Part shown: positions 1-8,234 of the stretch, piece after piece
How the letters are laid out: the number at the start of each line of letters is the position of its first letter
Position numbering within the stretch: position 1 is the stretch's first letter
DNA from: an uncultured Collinsella sp.
GTDB taxonomy: Bacteria > Actinomycetota > Coriobacteriia > Coriobacteriales > Coriobacteriaceae
Length of the DNA: 23,616 nucleotides
Assembly: GCA_900556675.1 (NCBI GenBank)
Contig: USQE01000002.1
Location: 1-23,616 of the forward strand
Direction of reading: 5' to 3'
Notes under the pieces: generated by a model
What the model was told of the DNA's origin: nothing
The model's input: the letters and a program-made list of their open reading frames with translations, nothing else
Database searches by the model: none
Made by a program: the position numbers and the translations under genes

Positions 1-7
1 CCCAGAT

Positions 8-48
8 AAAACCTGCCAAAATAAACCTGTCCCTAAATGGCAGGTTTT
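8..48 (-). terminator. Terminator downstream of proC
   Basis: An 11-bp perfect inverted repeat (8-18 with 38-48) encloses a 19-nt loop and overlaps the proC stop codon. The stem ends in four A/T pairs on both sides, so it could work in either direction. The U-tract is short, so strength is uncertain. Confidence 0.6.
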
Positions 49-817
49 ACTGGAGGGTGGCGTCGATGGCCTTGACCAGGGCGCTGCGCATGCCGGCGTC
101 CTCGAGCGCGACGACGCCCTTGATGGTGGCGCCACCGGGTGAGCATACGGCATCCTTCATCGCCGCAGGATGCTGGCCAGTCGCAAGCTGTAGCTTTGCC
201 GTGCCCAGCACCATCTGGCTCACAATGCGATAGGCATCGGCGCGCGGGATACCGTGCTTGACGGCCGCGTCGCCCAAGGCCTCAATCGCCATGGCGACAA
301 ATGCCGGTGCGCAACCGCCCACGGTACCGCCCACAAACAGCAGACTCGAATCGAGCTCGACGACGGTGCCAAGCTTTCCGAGCAGACCGAGCACCGTGGC
401 ACGCTGCTCATCGCTAAGCGTGGAAGCCTTCTCGCAGGCGATAACGCCCTCGCCCACCGAAACCGGTGTGTTGGGCACCGTCGAGATGTGTGCGACACCC
501 GGCAGGACCTGCTCCCACTTGGCGCTATCCCAGGTCCAGGCGACCGAAAGGACAACCTTGTCGGCAAGGGTTTCTTTGAGCGGAGCGAAGACCTTCTCAA
601 TCATGTATGGCTTGACCGCAGCAACCACGATATCGGATGCGGCGACAACCTCCGCCGCATCACGACAGGCAACCATCCCACGTGCCTCACAACGCTCGAC
701 CAAGGCGTCGTAGTGGCCCGCGCAGGCGCACATATCGCTCGCAGACACACCGGCGGCGATCCAGCCATCGGCCATAGCGCTCGCCATATTGCCAAAACCG
801 ACAAATCCGATCTTCAT
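47..817 (-). CDS. proC: Pyrroline-5-carboxylate reductase
   Basis: Catalyses the last step of proline synthesis, the NAD(P)H-dependent reduction of 1-pyrroline-5-carboxylate to L-proline, in the cytoplasm. The 256-residue protein opens with a Rossmann dinucleotide-binding motif (MKIGFVGFGNMASAMADGW). It ends with the family signature in the C-terminal dimerisation domain (SPGGATIKGVVALEDAG). Both domains are complete and the length is close to the usual 260-280 residues. The ATG at 817 is preceded by AGAGGA seven bases upstream. It is the last gene of a probable SPFH-rlmH-proC unit and is closed by the hairpin at 8-48. The 73-base gap to rlmH has no clear terminator, so co-transcription is likely. 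Confidence 0.95.
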   Translation of the reverse strand: MKIGFVGFGNMASAMADGWIAAGVSASDMCACAGHYDALVERCEARGMVACRDAAEVVAASDIVVAAVKPYMIEKVFAPLKETLADKVVLSVAWTWDSAKWEQVLPGVAHISTVPNTPVSVGEGVIACEKASTLSDEQRATVLGLLGKLGTVVELDSSLLFVGGTVGGCAPAFVAMAIEALGDAAVKHGIPRADAYRIVSQMVLGTAKLQLATGQHPAAMKDAVCSPGGATIKGVVALEDAGMRSALVKAIDATLQ

Positions 818-890
818 ATCTCATAGTCCTCTCAGACACGCTCTTCAAAACGAAGGCTATTGTCCCACGGCATTGTTTCGTATTGCCGAC

Positions 891-1361
891 CTATTTGTGA
901 TACGGCTCGCCACGGCTGATCTTGCAGGCGCGGTAGATTTGCTCCAGCAGCACCACGCGCGCCAAGTTGTGCGGCAAGGTAATACGTCCAAAGCTGAGCA
1001 TCTCGTCGGCTCGTGTGCGCACGTCATCGCTCACGCCGTCCGATCCACCAATCACAAAGGCGATGTCGCTGTTACCACGCAGCATAAGATCGTCGAGCCG
1101 CGCCGAAAGCTCCTCGCTCGAGCGCTCTTTGCCCTCAATGGCAAGCAGGATCACATGCGCTCGAGGCGGCAGGGCTGCGAGAATCGCCGCACCCTCCTTG
1201 TCGCGTGCGGCATCCACGCCGCCCGCCTTAGCCGGGTCGATATCGGCCACCTCGCGGATATCCACCTTGGCATAGGCACCTAGGCGCTTGGTGTACTCAG
1301 CGCACGCGTCCTTCCAAAAGCGCTCCTTGAGCTTACCGACGCAAACGACGGTGTATTTCAC
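891..1361 (-). CDS. rlmH: 23S rRNA pseudouridine-1915 N3-methyltransferase RlmH
   Basis: A SPOUT-class methyltransferase that methylates N3 of pseudouridine 1915 in helix 69 of 23S rRNA, using S-adenosylmethionine and acting on assembled 70S ribosomes. The 156-residue length is the family norm. The N-terminus (MKYTVVCVGKLKE), the central LLAIEGKERSSEE and FVIGGSDGV segments, and the C-terminal knot region (LPHNLARVVLLEQIYRA, ending GEPYHK) are all typical. The start is GTG at 1361. Its AAGGAG ribosome site lies nine bases upstream, inside the last codons of the SPFH gene, and only six bases separate the two genes, which suggests translational coupling. Confidence 0.95.
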   Translation of the reverse strand: MKYTVVCVGKLKERFWKDACAEYTKRLGAYAKVDIREVADIDPAKAGGVDAARDKEGAAILAALPPRAHVILLAIEGKERSSEELSARLDDLMLRGNSDIAFVIGGSDGVSDDVRTRADEMLSFGRITLPHNLARVVLLEQIYRACKISRGEPYHK

Positions 1362-1367
1362 GCGCGT

Positions 1368-2306
1368 CTACTCCTTCGAATCGTTTTGAACTTTGCTGGC
1401 GGTCAGCATCTGCTCGAACATCGAGGCCGACTGCGAGAAATCGCTCGGCAGTACGACCGTCGATGTTTTACCCGTGCGAGCGAACTCTGTCATCATCTCG
1501 GACCACTGCGTAAACATGAACAGCTGGTTGGCCTCGTCGTTACCGACACCCGTCTCCTGGATGATCTCGAGCGAATCCTTGATGCCCAGCGCGATGGCCT
1601 TGCGCTGGTTGGCGATGCCTTCGCCCGCCTTTTCCATCGCCTCGGCCTCGGCGGTCGCCTCGGTGACGCGCTTGATGCGGTCGGCCTCGGCGAGCTCCTG
1701 CGCAGCAGCGCGCTTTCGCTGGGCAGCATTGATGTCGTTCATGGAGTTCTCGACCTCGGTCGGCAGCGCGATCTTGGTGATGAGTGTCGACACGAGGGTA
1801 AAGCCGTAGGCAGCCATCTGCTCGGACACGGTGGCATTAACGTCCTTGGCGATGTCATCCTTCTTGGCAAAGACCTCATCGAGCGTATAGACAGGGATGG
1901 AAGAGCGCAGGGCGTCGGTGATGAAATCACGCATCTGGTCGACGGGCTCCTGCAGCATGTAGTAGCTCTTGTAGATGCCCGAATCTGCCGGGCCGGCGCC
2001 CATGTCATAGCTCACGTGGTACTGAGCAGAGACCTCAAGGCCGATGGTCACGTTGTCCTGGGTCTTAACGTCGATGCCAAAACCGTTTTTCATGGTGCGC
2101 AGACTCACCGTGGCGGCCTTGCGGTCGATCACGGGCACCTTCATGTGGAAGCCCGCGTTGACGATGCGGTTAAACTTGCCCAGACGCTCGATGATCACGG
2201 CATGCTGCTGTTCAACGACATAGCAGGCGTTGGGGAGCAGCAGCAACAAAATGATGATGGGAAGTAGAAAGCTCGTAAGAGCAGCGATAATACCGGACAA
2301 CAGCAT
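1368..2306 (-). CDS. SPFH/band 7 (stomatin-prohibitin) membrane protein
   Basis: A membrane-anchored SPFH protein of 312 residues, probably a membrane-microdomain scaffold or partner of a membrane protease; the exact role is unknown. One N-terminal transmembrane segment (residues about 3-22) is followed by the band 7 domain, which begins near VEQQHAVIIERLGKFNRI and contains the usual KTQDNVTIGLEV strand. A long Ala/Glu-rich coiled coil (about residues 190-240, with QRKRAAAQELAEADRIKR) and a C-terminal tail follow. I chose the ATG at 2306 because GGAGAG sits just upstream. An in-frame GTG at 2327 lacks such a site. It is the first gene of the unit with rlmH and proC. A TATCCT -10-like hexamer lies at 2339-2344 without a convincing -35. 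Confidence 0.85.
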   Translation of the reverse strand: MLLSGIIAALTSFLLPIIILLLLLPNACYVVEQQHAVIIERLGKFNRIVNAGFHMKVPVIDRKAATVSLRTMKNGFGIDVKTQDNVTIGLEVSAQYHVSYDMGAGPADSGIYKSYYMLQEPVDQMRDFITDALRSSIPVYTLDEVFAKKDDIAKDVNATVSEQMAAYGFTLVSTLITKIALPTEVENSMNDINAAQRKRAAAQELAEADRIKRVTEATAEAEAMEKAGEGIANQRKAIALGIKDSLEIIQETGVGNDEANQLFMFTQWSEMMTEFARTGKTSTVVLPSDFSQSASMFEQMLTASKVQNDSKE

Positions 2307-2387
2307 GGTCTCTCCTCTGATAGGCACACGTTGGCACTAGGATACCCGCACGAAGCAGCCACGTGACACCAACAGGAGGCCCATAAC

Positions 2388-2412
2388 AAAAAAGCTCCCA
2401 TTGCTGGGAGCT
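2388..2412 (-). terminator. Intrinsic terminator after tRNA-Leu
   Basis: An 8-bp perfect stem (2393-2400 with 2405-2412) with a 4-base loop is followed on the minus strand by six T residues. It lies 11 bases beyond the tRNA-Leu 3' end and also insulates the SPFH operon. Confidence 0.9.
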
Positions 2413-2423
2413 CTTTCAATCAA

Positions 2424-2510
2424 TGGTGCGGGCGAAAGGACTTGAACCTTCATGGGGTTGCCCCCATACGGACCTGAACCGTACGCGTCTGCCAATTCCG
2501 CCACGCCCGC
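2424..2510 (-). tRNA. tRNA-Leu (anticodon CAG)
   Basis: An 87-nt class II tRNA with an encoded CCA end (2424-2426). The acceptor stem GCGGGCG/CGCCCGC is perfect. The D arm contains TGGCAGACGCG. The anticodon stem TACGG/CCGTA encloses the loop TTCAGGT, giving anticodon CAG, which reads CUG. A long variable arm (ATGGGGG-CAAC-CCCAT region) and a T arm with GGTTCAAGTCC complete the Leu pattern. Confidence 0.96.
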
Positions 2511-2521
2511 GTGCAGGAATT

Positions 2522-2550
2522 AGAATAACGGAGCGCCATCGCGAACGCAA
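2522..2550 (-). promoter_or_regulatory. Promoter of tRNA-Leu
   Basis: A TTGCGT -35 element (2545-2550) and a TATTCT -10 element (2522-2527) are separated by exactly 17 bases on the minus strand. The -10 lies 11 bases before the mature tRNA end. It sits in the short gap after the tatD stop codon. Confidence 0.7.
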
Positions 2551-2553
2551 GAA

Positions 2554-3471
2554 CTATTTTTGAAAAAGTTTGCAGGCATTTTCCCAAGCTGCTCGCGCGA
2601 TTGCCTCAGCATCCTCGCCGGTACGATCGACACGGTCGTTGACCAGCGTGTTTGCCGTGATAGAAATCATTGCCGGCTCGCACTCAAGACCACGAATGGG
2701 CTCCGGCGCCATATACGGGCAATCCGTCTCGAACAAAATGCGATCGAGCGGGGTCGCCGCAAATGCCTCGCGCACGTCTTCGTTGCGCTTAAAGGTGGCC
2801 GCGCCGCCATAGGCGATATAGCAGCCCAAACCCACAAAGCGCTCCATCGTGACTCGATCCTCGCCAAAGCAGTGCAGCACGCAACCGGCCTGAGGCACAC
2901 CCACCTCGCGCAACACGTTGTACGCATCCATATGCGAGGTGCGCTCCCCATCCGAGTCCTCATGCCGCAGGTGCAGCTCCACCGGCACATTGCGGCGCAC
3001 GGCAACTTCGAGCTGACGTGCCATGCAATCAATCTGCACGCTATGGGGCGCCGGCGCGATGTCGTCATCGTAATCCATGTGGTAGTCCAGGCCGATCTCG
3101 CCGATACCGGCGCACAAAGGGTCATCGAGCGCGGCAACGACCTGTGCGTGAATGTCGTCGGTATAATCCGGCGCGCCATAGGGGTGAACGCCAGCGAGAT
3201 ACTTGATCTGCGGAATATCCCGCATCGGCAGAATTTCGCGCACGAGCCAGTCGCTATAGTCCGTCACGCTGCGCTTGTCGGCGATGGGGTCGAGCATCGT
3301 CACCAGCAGGTCGACGCCCGCGGCTTTGGCGCGCACGAGCGTCTCGGGCACCTCCTTGCCCCAGAACGAAAGCAGATGCGCATGCGTGTCGGCAAGCGGT
3401 GCCAAGGGCACGGGACAAGCAGCCGTCTTCTTTTTCTTGGTAAACGTCACGCGTTCGGCATTAGGCATCAT
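2554..3471 (-). CDS. tatD: TatD-family metal-dependent hydrolase (DNase)
   Basis: A cytoplasmic TIM-barrel hydrolase of the TatD/YcfH family; known members are Mg2+-dependent 3'-5' exonucleases. The 305 residues include a basic N-terminal extension of about 25 residues (TKKKK) that the core family lacks. The metal ligands then follow: DTHAHL (D28, H30, H32), the GIGEIGLDYH glutamate, ELHLRHED, VLHCFGED and ETDCPYMAP near the C-terminus. An AGGAG site precedes the tandem ATG codons at 3471 and 3468. The start overlaps the last codons of the ksgA reading frame by 11 bases, and tatD-ksgA adjacency is common in Gram-positive bacteria. A tRNA-Leu gene with its own promoter follows. Confidence 0.9.
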   Translation of the reverse strand: MMPNAERVTFTKKKKTAACPVPLAPLADTHAHLLSFWGKEVPETLVRAKAAGVDLLVTMLDPIADKRSVTDYSDWLVREILPMRDIPQIKYLAGVHPYGAPDYTDDIHAQVVAALDDPLCAGIGEIGLDYHMDYDDDIAPAPHSVQIDCMARQLEVAVRRNVPVELHLRHEDSDGERTSHMDAYNVLREVGVPQAGCVLHCFGEDRVTMERFVGLGCYIAYGGAATFKRNEDVREAFAATPLDRILFETDCPYMAPEPIRGLECEPAMISITANTLVNDRVDRTGEDAEAIARAAWENACKLFQK

Positions 3472-4317
3472 GGATTAGCTCCTGGGCCAGGCGGACAAAG
3501 TCAGCAACATCGAGCGTCTCGGCGCGCGTGGTGGGTGCGATACCGCAAGCCTCAAAGGCGGCATCGAGCACGTCCTTGGCAAAGCCGTTGGCGCTCATGG
3601 ACGGATGGTCTTGCGACGCTGAGCAAATGCGGCGTCAATCACGCGGGCCACGAACTCGCGATCGAGTCCTTCGGGCACCACGCCGTCAGCACGGTCGATA
3701 CGCACGACGGCCGAGTCCACGTGCGGCGCCGGCATAAAGCAACGCGGCGGCACCTCAAAGCGACCCGTAACCTGCGCATACAGGCCCAGCTTTGCCGTAT
3801 AGCCGCCATAGGTCTTGTTGCCCGGCGTTGCGGCAATGCGATCGGCAACCTCCTTTTGAACCATGACGACGGCGCGCTTGAGCGCGGGCATCGTCTGGAA
3901 GAACTGAAGGATGATCGTCGCCGCCACGTTATAGGGCAGATTCGCGACAAACACCGTGGGTTCACCACCGGCGGCCTGCTTAATCTGCTCCAGCGTCACC
4001 TTGAGCGCGTCGCCCATAATAAAGCGGAAGTTGGCATAGTCGGCGGCGTGGGCATCGAGCACCGGCTCGAGCTCGGGATCGGCCTCGATCGACGTGACGC
4101 ACGCCGCCTCCTGCAGCAGCGCAAGCGTGAGTGTGCCAACGCCCGGGCCAACCTCGAGCACACGCTCATCGCCCGCAAGCTCGGAAAGCTCGCAGATGCG
4201 CTCAATTACATGATTGTCGATCAGGAAGTTCTGGCCCAGGCGATGCTTGGTCGCAAGGCCAAACTCCTCCAGCAGTTCCCTTGTTGCCGTGGGGTTTGCC
4301 AAAGGCGAAGTTGTCAT
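3461..4317 (-). pseudogene. ksgA: 16S rRNA dimethyladenosine transferase, split by a frameshift
   Basis: RsmA/KsgA dimethylates A1518 and A1519 of 16S rRNA. The first frame (4317 to stop at 3595, 240 residues) carries the start region with HRLGQNFLID, SAM motif LEVGPGVGTLTLALL (residues 54-68) and catalytic NLPYNV (126-131). It stops right after FAQRRKTIR, a motif that is normally internal. The missing C-terminal lobe is present in another frame from ATG 3598 to stop TAA 3461 (45 residues, starting MSANGFAKDVLDAAF and containing TTRAETLDV). Joined, they give about 285 residues, the normal length. The whole span is 857 nt, not a multiple of three, which fits a net one-base loss (or four bases) near 3598. 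The first stop and the second start overlap as ATGA, so re-initiation could produce two chains. A sequencing error is also possible. The start has AAGGAGG five bases before ATG 4317. Confidence 0.88.
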
Positions 4318-4353
4318 AGTTGCCTCCTTAGCATGGTGGCGGCGTCTTGAAGC

Positions 4354-4383
4354 AAAAGGGCATGGACCGTTGCGGCCATGCCC
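4354..4383 (-). terminator. Hairpin between metG and ksgA
   Basis: An 8-bp stem GGGCATGG/CCATGCCC (4358-4365 with 4376-4383) is followed on the minus strand by only four T residues. It lies between the metG stop and the ksgA ribosome site, which starts about 26 bases further on. With so little room for a ksgA promoter, I read it as a partial terminator that lowers ksgA-tatD expression relative to metG. Confidence 0.6.
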
Positions 4384-4424
4384 TTACATCTAAACAGCAA
4401 ATTGCCGATATGGCGCGCGGCGGC

Positions 4425-6026
4425 TTAGCCCAGACGCGGGAACAGCGGCTCGCCCTTCTCGACGGGCTGACCACCGGCAAGCAAGCCCCAAGCGCAAATG
4501 CCCTTGAGGTCGTCGCTCGCGGCCTCGTCCTCGCACGACAGGCGGCGCAGGGCCTCGGCAGAAGTCTGGGGCATGAGCGGCATCAGCAGGTGAGCGGCAA
4601 TGCGGATAGCCTCGAGCAGGTTGTAGATCACAAATGCCAGCTCGTCAGCCTTGGTCTCGTCCTTGGCAAGCGCCCAGGGCTCGGAGTCCTCGATGTAGTG
4701 GTTGGCGGCATGGATGAGCTCCATGACCTCGTCCTTAGCTCCACCGTAATCGAGCACGTCCATCTTGGCCATGTAGCGCTCGACCAGGCCATCGGCGATC
4801 TTTGCCAGCGGGTTTTCGAACGCATCGAACGACGCGGGCTTGGCGGGCGCGCAACCGTCAAAGTACTTGCCGCTCATGTTGAGCGAACGCGAGATAAGGT
4901 TGCCCCAGCTGTTGGCCAGGTCGGCGTTGTAGACCTGCTCCATGCGATCGAAGCTGATGGCACCGTCGGTGCCGGGGACGACGTCGGTCATGAAGTAATA
5001 GCGATAGCCCTCGACGCCCAGCATGTCGATAACGTCCTGCGGAGCGATGGCGTTGCCGCGGCTCTTGGACATCTTCTCGGCCTTGCCGGTCTCGGCATTG
5101 CGCACGGTCAGGAAGCCGTGGGCAAAGACGTGCTCGGGCAGGGCCTCGCCGATGGCCATGAGCATGGCGGGCCAAATGACGCAGTGGAAGCGGATGATGT
5201 CCTTGCCCACGATGTGGAACTGCGCGGGCCAGCGATAGGCCAGCTCGGCACGCGCCTCGTCGGTGTCGACACCGTAGCCGACGGCCGTCATATAGTTGAG
5301 CAGCGCATCGAACCACACGTAGGTCACGTGGCCCTCGTCAAACGGAACCTGAATGCCCCAGTCAAAGCTCGTGCGGCTCACGGAAAGGTCGTTAAGGCCG
5401 CCCTCGACAAAGCTACGTACCTCGTTCATGCGGAACGCGGGCTCGACAAAGTCGGGGTGCTCGTCATAGAGCTTGAGCAGCTTGTCCTGGAAGGCGGAAA
5501 GCTTAAAGAAGTAGGACTCCTCCTGCACGCGCTCAAGCGGACGGTGGCAGTCGGGGCACAGGTGCTGGCCGACGCTCCCGTACTCCTCGTCGCCCTTCTG
5601 GACCTGCGTATCGGTGAAGTAGGTCTCGTCAGGCACGCAATACCAGCCGTCGTAGCTGCCCTTATACAGGTAACCGGACTCCTTCATGCGCTCCCACAGG
5701 TACTGCACGGCATGATGCTGGCGCGGCTCGGTGGTGCGAATGAAGTCATCGTTGGAAATCTCGAGCTTGCTCCAAAGCTCCTTGAAGTGCGGAGCCTGGC
5801 TGTCGGTCCACTCCTGCGGCGTCATGCCATGCTTGGCTGCGGCCTCGGCGACCTTCTCGCCGTGCTCGTCCATGCCGGTCAGGAACTTAACGTTGTAGCC
5901 AGCGGAGCGGCGATAGCGAGCCTGAACGTCGGCGATGATGGTGGAATAAGCCGTGCCCAGGTGCGGATCGGCGTTGACGTAGTAGATGGGCGTCGTGATA
6001 AAGAACGAAGGCTTGCTTTGATCCAT
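4425..6026 (-). CDS. metG: Methionyl-tRNA synthetase
   Basis: Class I synthetase that charges tRNA-Met with methionine. The 533-residue protein starts with ITTPIYYVNADPHLGTAYS, where PHLGTA is the HIGH-motif equivalent (residues 21-26). A single zinc knuckle (CPDCHRPL) sits in the connective peptide, and the KMSKSRGN catalytic loop is intact. The anticodon-binding helical domain occupies the last 170 residues or so. There is no C-terminal EMAP/Trbp111 tRNA-binding domain, so this is the short form. GGAGGAC lies eight bases before the ATG. The gap to rsmI is 69 bases and contains no terminator, so both are probably co-transcribed. Confidence 0.97.
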   Translation of the reverse strand: MDQSKPSFFITTPIYYVNADPHLGTAYSTIIADVQARYRRSAGYNVKFLTGMDEHGEKVAEAAAKHGMTPQEWTDSQAPHFKELWSKLEISNDDFIRTTEPRQHHAVQYLWERMKESGYLYKGSYDGWYCVPDETYFTDTQVQKGDEEYGSVGQHLCPDCHRPLERVQEESYFFKLSAFQDKLLKLYDEHPDFVEPAFRMNEVRSFVEGGLNDLSVSRTSFDWGIQVPFDEGHVTYVWFDALLNYMTAVGYGVDTDEARAELAYRWPAQFHIVGKDIIRFHCVIWPAMLMAIGEALPEHVFAHGFLTVRNAETGKAEKMSKSRGNAIAPQDVIDMLGVEGYRYYFMTDVVPGTDGAISFDRMEQVYNADLANSWGNLISRSLNMSGKYFDGCAPAKPASFDAFENPLAKIADGLVERYMAKMDVLDYGGAKDEVMELIHAANHYIEDSEPWALAKDETKADELAFVIYNLLEAIRIAAHLLMPLMPQTSAEALRRLSCEDEAASDDLKGICAWGLLAGGQPVEKGEPLFPRLG

Positions 6027-6095
6027 GGGGTTTGTCCTCCAGAAAAACGTTGCATACAGGGGATGATTCTAGCGCAAGGGCTGGATATCCTCCAT

Positions 6096-6974
6096 CTATT
6101 GCATATCGAGCACCATGGCATAGACATCGCGCTTGCGGCGCGAATACTTCTGAGACAGGCGCTTGGCCACCGCAGAGGCGGGCTCCCCCTCCTCGAGCGC
6201 GGCGCGGATATCCTCGCGCAGGGCCTCGTCGGGATCCGCTGCCGCGGCGCCAACCGGTACGATACCGGCCTCCTCGTCCTCGCTCGGCGGCGCGATGACC
6301 AGCGCAATCTCGCCCTTTACCTCGCCGCGAGCACGCAGCTCCTCGGCGAGCTGGGCAGCGGGCCCGCGCAAGACCTCCTCGTGCAGCTTGGTGAGTTCGC
6401 GGCAGACGGCAACCTCACGCTGGGGAAAGACCTCCGCCACGGCCTCGAGCGTCGCCACGATGCGATGTGGAGACTCGTAGAAGATGAGCGCGCCGGGTAC
6501 TACGGCAAGGCGCTGCAAACGGCGCACGCGGTCACCATGTTTGCGACCCAAAAAGCCTTCGAAGAAGAAGTGCTCGCAGGGAATGCCGGACGACACGAGC
6601 GCCGTAACGCACGCGGAGGGCCCGGGGATGACCTCAACAGGCACATCGGCCTCACGCGCCGCCTCGACCAGCGCCTGGCCGGGATCGGACACACTCGGCA
6701 TGCCGGCGTCCGAGGCAAAAGCGAGGGTCTCCCCCGTCAGCAGACGGTCGACCAGGCCGGCGGCGCGGCTGGCGATCACATTCTCGTCGCAACGGACAAG
6801 CGGCTTGGAAATGCCCAGGTGCATCAGCAGCTTTGACGTCACACGCGTGTCTTCGCAGCAGATGGCATCGGCAGCGGCAAAGGCCTCGCCAACGCGCGGG
6901 GACAGGTCGCCCAAGTTGCCGATGGGCGTGCCGACCACATAGAGTTTGCCCGTATGGGCGCTGTTTTGCGTCAT
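6096..6974 (-). CDS. rsmI: 16S rRNA 2'-O-ribose C1402 methyltransferase
   Basis: Tetrapyrrole-methylase-fold enzyme that 2'-O-methylates C1402 of 16S rRNA with SAM. The 292-residue protein has all family blocks in order: YVVGTPIGNLGDLSPR (residues 12-27), AICCEDTRVTSKLL, FASDAGMPSVSDPGQAL, VIPGPSACVTALVSSG, FFFEGFLGRK, IFYESPHRIVATLEA and CRELTKLHEEV. A C-terminal extension ends in an Arg/Lys-rich helix. The ATG at 6974 is six bases after the stop of the GH5-like gene, with a weak AGGTTG ribosome site, so translation is probably coupled to that gene. It forms an rRNA/tRNA cluster with metG and ksgA. Confidence 0.95.
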   Translation of the reverse strand: MTQNSAHTGKLYVVGTPIGNLGDLSPRVGEAFAAADAICCEDTRVTSKLLMHLGISKPLVRCDENVIASRAAGLVDRLLTGETLAFASDAGMPSVSDPGQALVEAAREADVPVEVIPGPSACVTALVSSGIPCEHFFFEGFLGRKHGDRVRRLQRLAVVPGALIFYESPHRIVATLEAVAEVFPQREVAVCRELTKLHEEVLRGPAAQLAEELRARGEVKGEIALVIAPPSEDEEAGIVPVGAAAADPDEALREDIRAALEEGEPASAVAKRLSQKYSRRKRDVYAMVLDMQ

Positions 6975-6980
6975 ATCAAC

Positions 6981-8042
6981 CTATTCAATCATGCCGCGCT
7001 CGAGCGTACCGAGTGCCGCGCGGGCGTCCCATGCTGCAATGCGCTTCTCGGTCTTCCACGTTTGGAAGAACCAACCGGCAGCCGGCGCAAACGAAGCCAG
7101 CTGGTTGGCGATAAACACGCGCTCGTAGGCATTGCGGCCCTCGGGCGTAACCGACGAGTTGGCAAAGATCGCCGCGCCCGACCATTCGCCCACCAGCACG
7201 GGGAACCCTGTCGAGATCGCTTCTTTAAGCTCGCGCTTGTTACGCGAAATCGCCGTCGTCAGCCCGCGGGGGCTCGTGATGTCGAGCGCATACTCGTCGC
7301 GGTAATGGTACAGGTGAAGGTCCATGTAGACGTTCTTGTACTTGGCACCGCGCATAAAATGCTTCCACTCGCTGGGATGCCCCGAAGACGAGAAGACGAC
7401 GATCTTGTCCTCGGGCATATACGAACGGACGAGCTCGTAGGCATCGCGATAGAAATTGCGCAAGTAGTGGGCCGGAATTCCATCCGTCATGGTAAAGAGG
7501 CTCTTGCGGACGCTCATCTGCGGCGTGTCCAGCAGCTCAATGCCCAGCAGGCTCTCGGCCTCGCCGTAGCGATCGGCCAAGCGCTCGAGCACGTCGAGTG
7601 CGACATGACGGCCGTTGGTGGACGAATGCCACTCGGCAACAGCCTCCGGCGTGGTGGGCGAATCGTTGGAATCGCCCTGGCCACCGGGCACCGTCGCCAG
7701 ATCGAGCAGCACGCGGATGTCGTACTTGGCAGCCCACTCAATTGCACGGTCGATGTAGTCGACAACCGAGATGTAGGACGCATCGGCCTCCTGCGAACCA
7801 AAGGCATACCAGGGCACCGGCAGACGCACGGCATTGAGACCGATCTGCGCCATGCGGCGAAAATCGTCCTCACTCACAAACGTCTCGTAATGACGGCGCA
7901 TGCGCTCGTTATAGGCGGCGGTGCCCATGGCCTCCTGCAGCTCGGCCGCGTTGGATGCACCGGTCGCCGCGTATAGCGACGGGGTCACCCAAGGCTCGGG
8001 AATAAACCAGCCAGAGAGATTAACGCCGAGTATCCTCTCCAT
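6981..8042 (-). CDS. Glycoside hydrolase family 5-like protein with altered active site
   Basis: A 353-residue TIM-barrel protein resembling GH5 exo-1,3-beta-glucanases. I see no signal peptide, so it is probably cytoplasmic. GH5 landmarks include GLNAVRLPVPW (68-78, with the conserved Arg), DLATVPGGQGDSND (114-127), DLHLYHY (241-247) and the nucleophile segment VLVGEWSG (282-289, E286), then WFFQTWKTE (324-332). The acid/base segment, normally ending LNEP, reads ELLDTP (169-174), so the catalytic Glu is Thr173. The usual His of the DLHG-type segment is Ala116. The protein may therefore be inactive or use altered chemistry. The ATG at 8042 has AGGGGG upstream; longer in-frame starts lack a site. 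It heads the rsmI-metG-ksgA-tatD cluster. Confidence 0.8.
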   Translation of the reverse strand: MERILGVNLSGWFIPEPWVTPSLYAATGASNAAELQEAMGTAAYNERMRRHYETFVSEDDFRRMAQIGLNAVRLPVPWYAFGSQEADASYISVVDYIDRAIEWAAKYDIRVLLDLATVPGGQGDSNDSPTTPEAVAEWHSSTNGRHVALDVLERLADRYGEAESLLGIELLDTPQMSVRKSLFTMTDGIPAHYLRNFYRDAYELVRSYMPEDKIVVFSSSGHPSEWKHFMRGAKYKNVYMDLHLYHYRDEYALDITSPRGLTTAISRNKRELKEAISTGFPVLVGEWSGAAIFANSSVTPEGRNAYERVFIANQLASFAPAAGWFFQTWKTEKRIAAWDARAALGTLERGMIE

Positions 8043-8107
8043 CACTGCCCCCTTCGGATCGTGCAGGCCAAACCTGCATCGTATTGCATAGGAAAAGTAT
8101 CGTTTTG

Positions 8108-8147
8108 AGTATACCCGCGCGTGCGGACAGACGACCGAACGGTCTGT
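8108..8147 (-). promoter_or_regulatory. Possible promoter and operator of the GH5-like gene
   Basis: A TATACT -10 element (8108-8113) lies 66 bases before the GH5-like start. No good -35 hexamer is present at 17 bases. An imperfect palindrome (ACAGAC-GACCGAACGGT-CTGT, 8127-8147) covers the -35 zone, which would fit an activator or repressor site. A hairpin (TGCAGG/CCTGCA, 8062-8078) lies in the leader. Confidence 0.35.
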
Positions 8148-8234
8148 AAAGTGGCGCAAAAGCGGGAGGAATGTCTGGGGCGAGCGGGGTCAAGATGACG
8201 TACCGAGATGCGCATACACGCCGAGGGCAGGCGC

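Noticed and set aside
2560..4350. Very long plus-strand open frame opposite tatD and ksgA
   Set aside because: It mirrors real minus-strand genes in GC-rich DNA. Its translation is Arg/His-rich and matches no family. The similar long plus-strand frames at 4347-6836, 16414-18300, 20158-21543 and 21562-23148 are rejected for the same reason.
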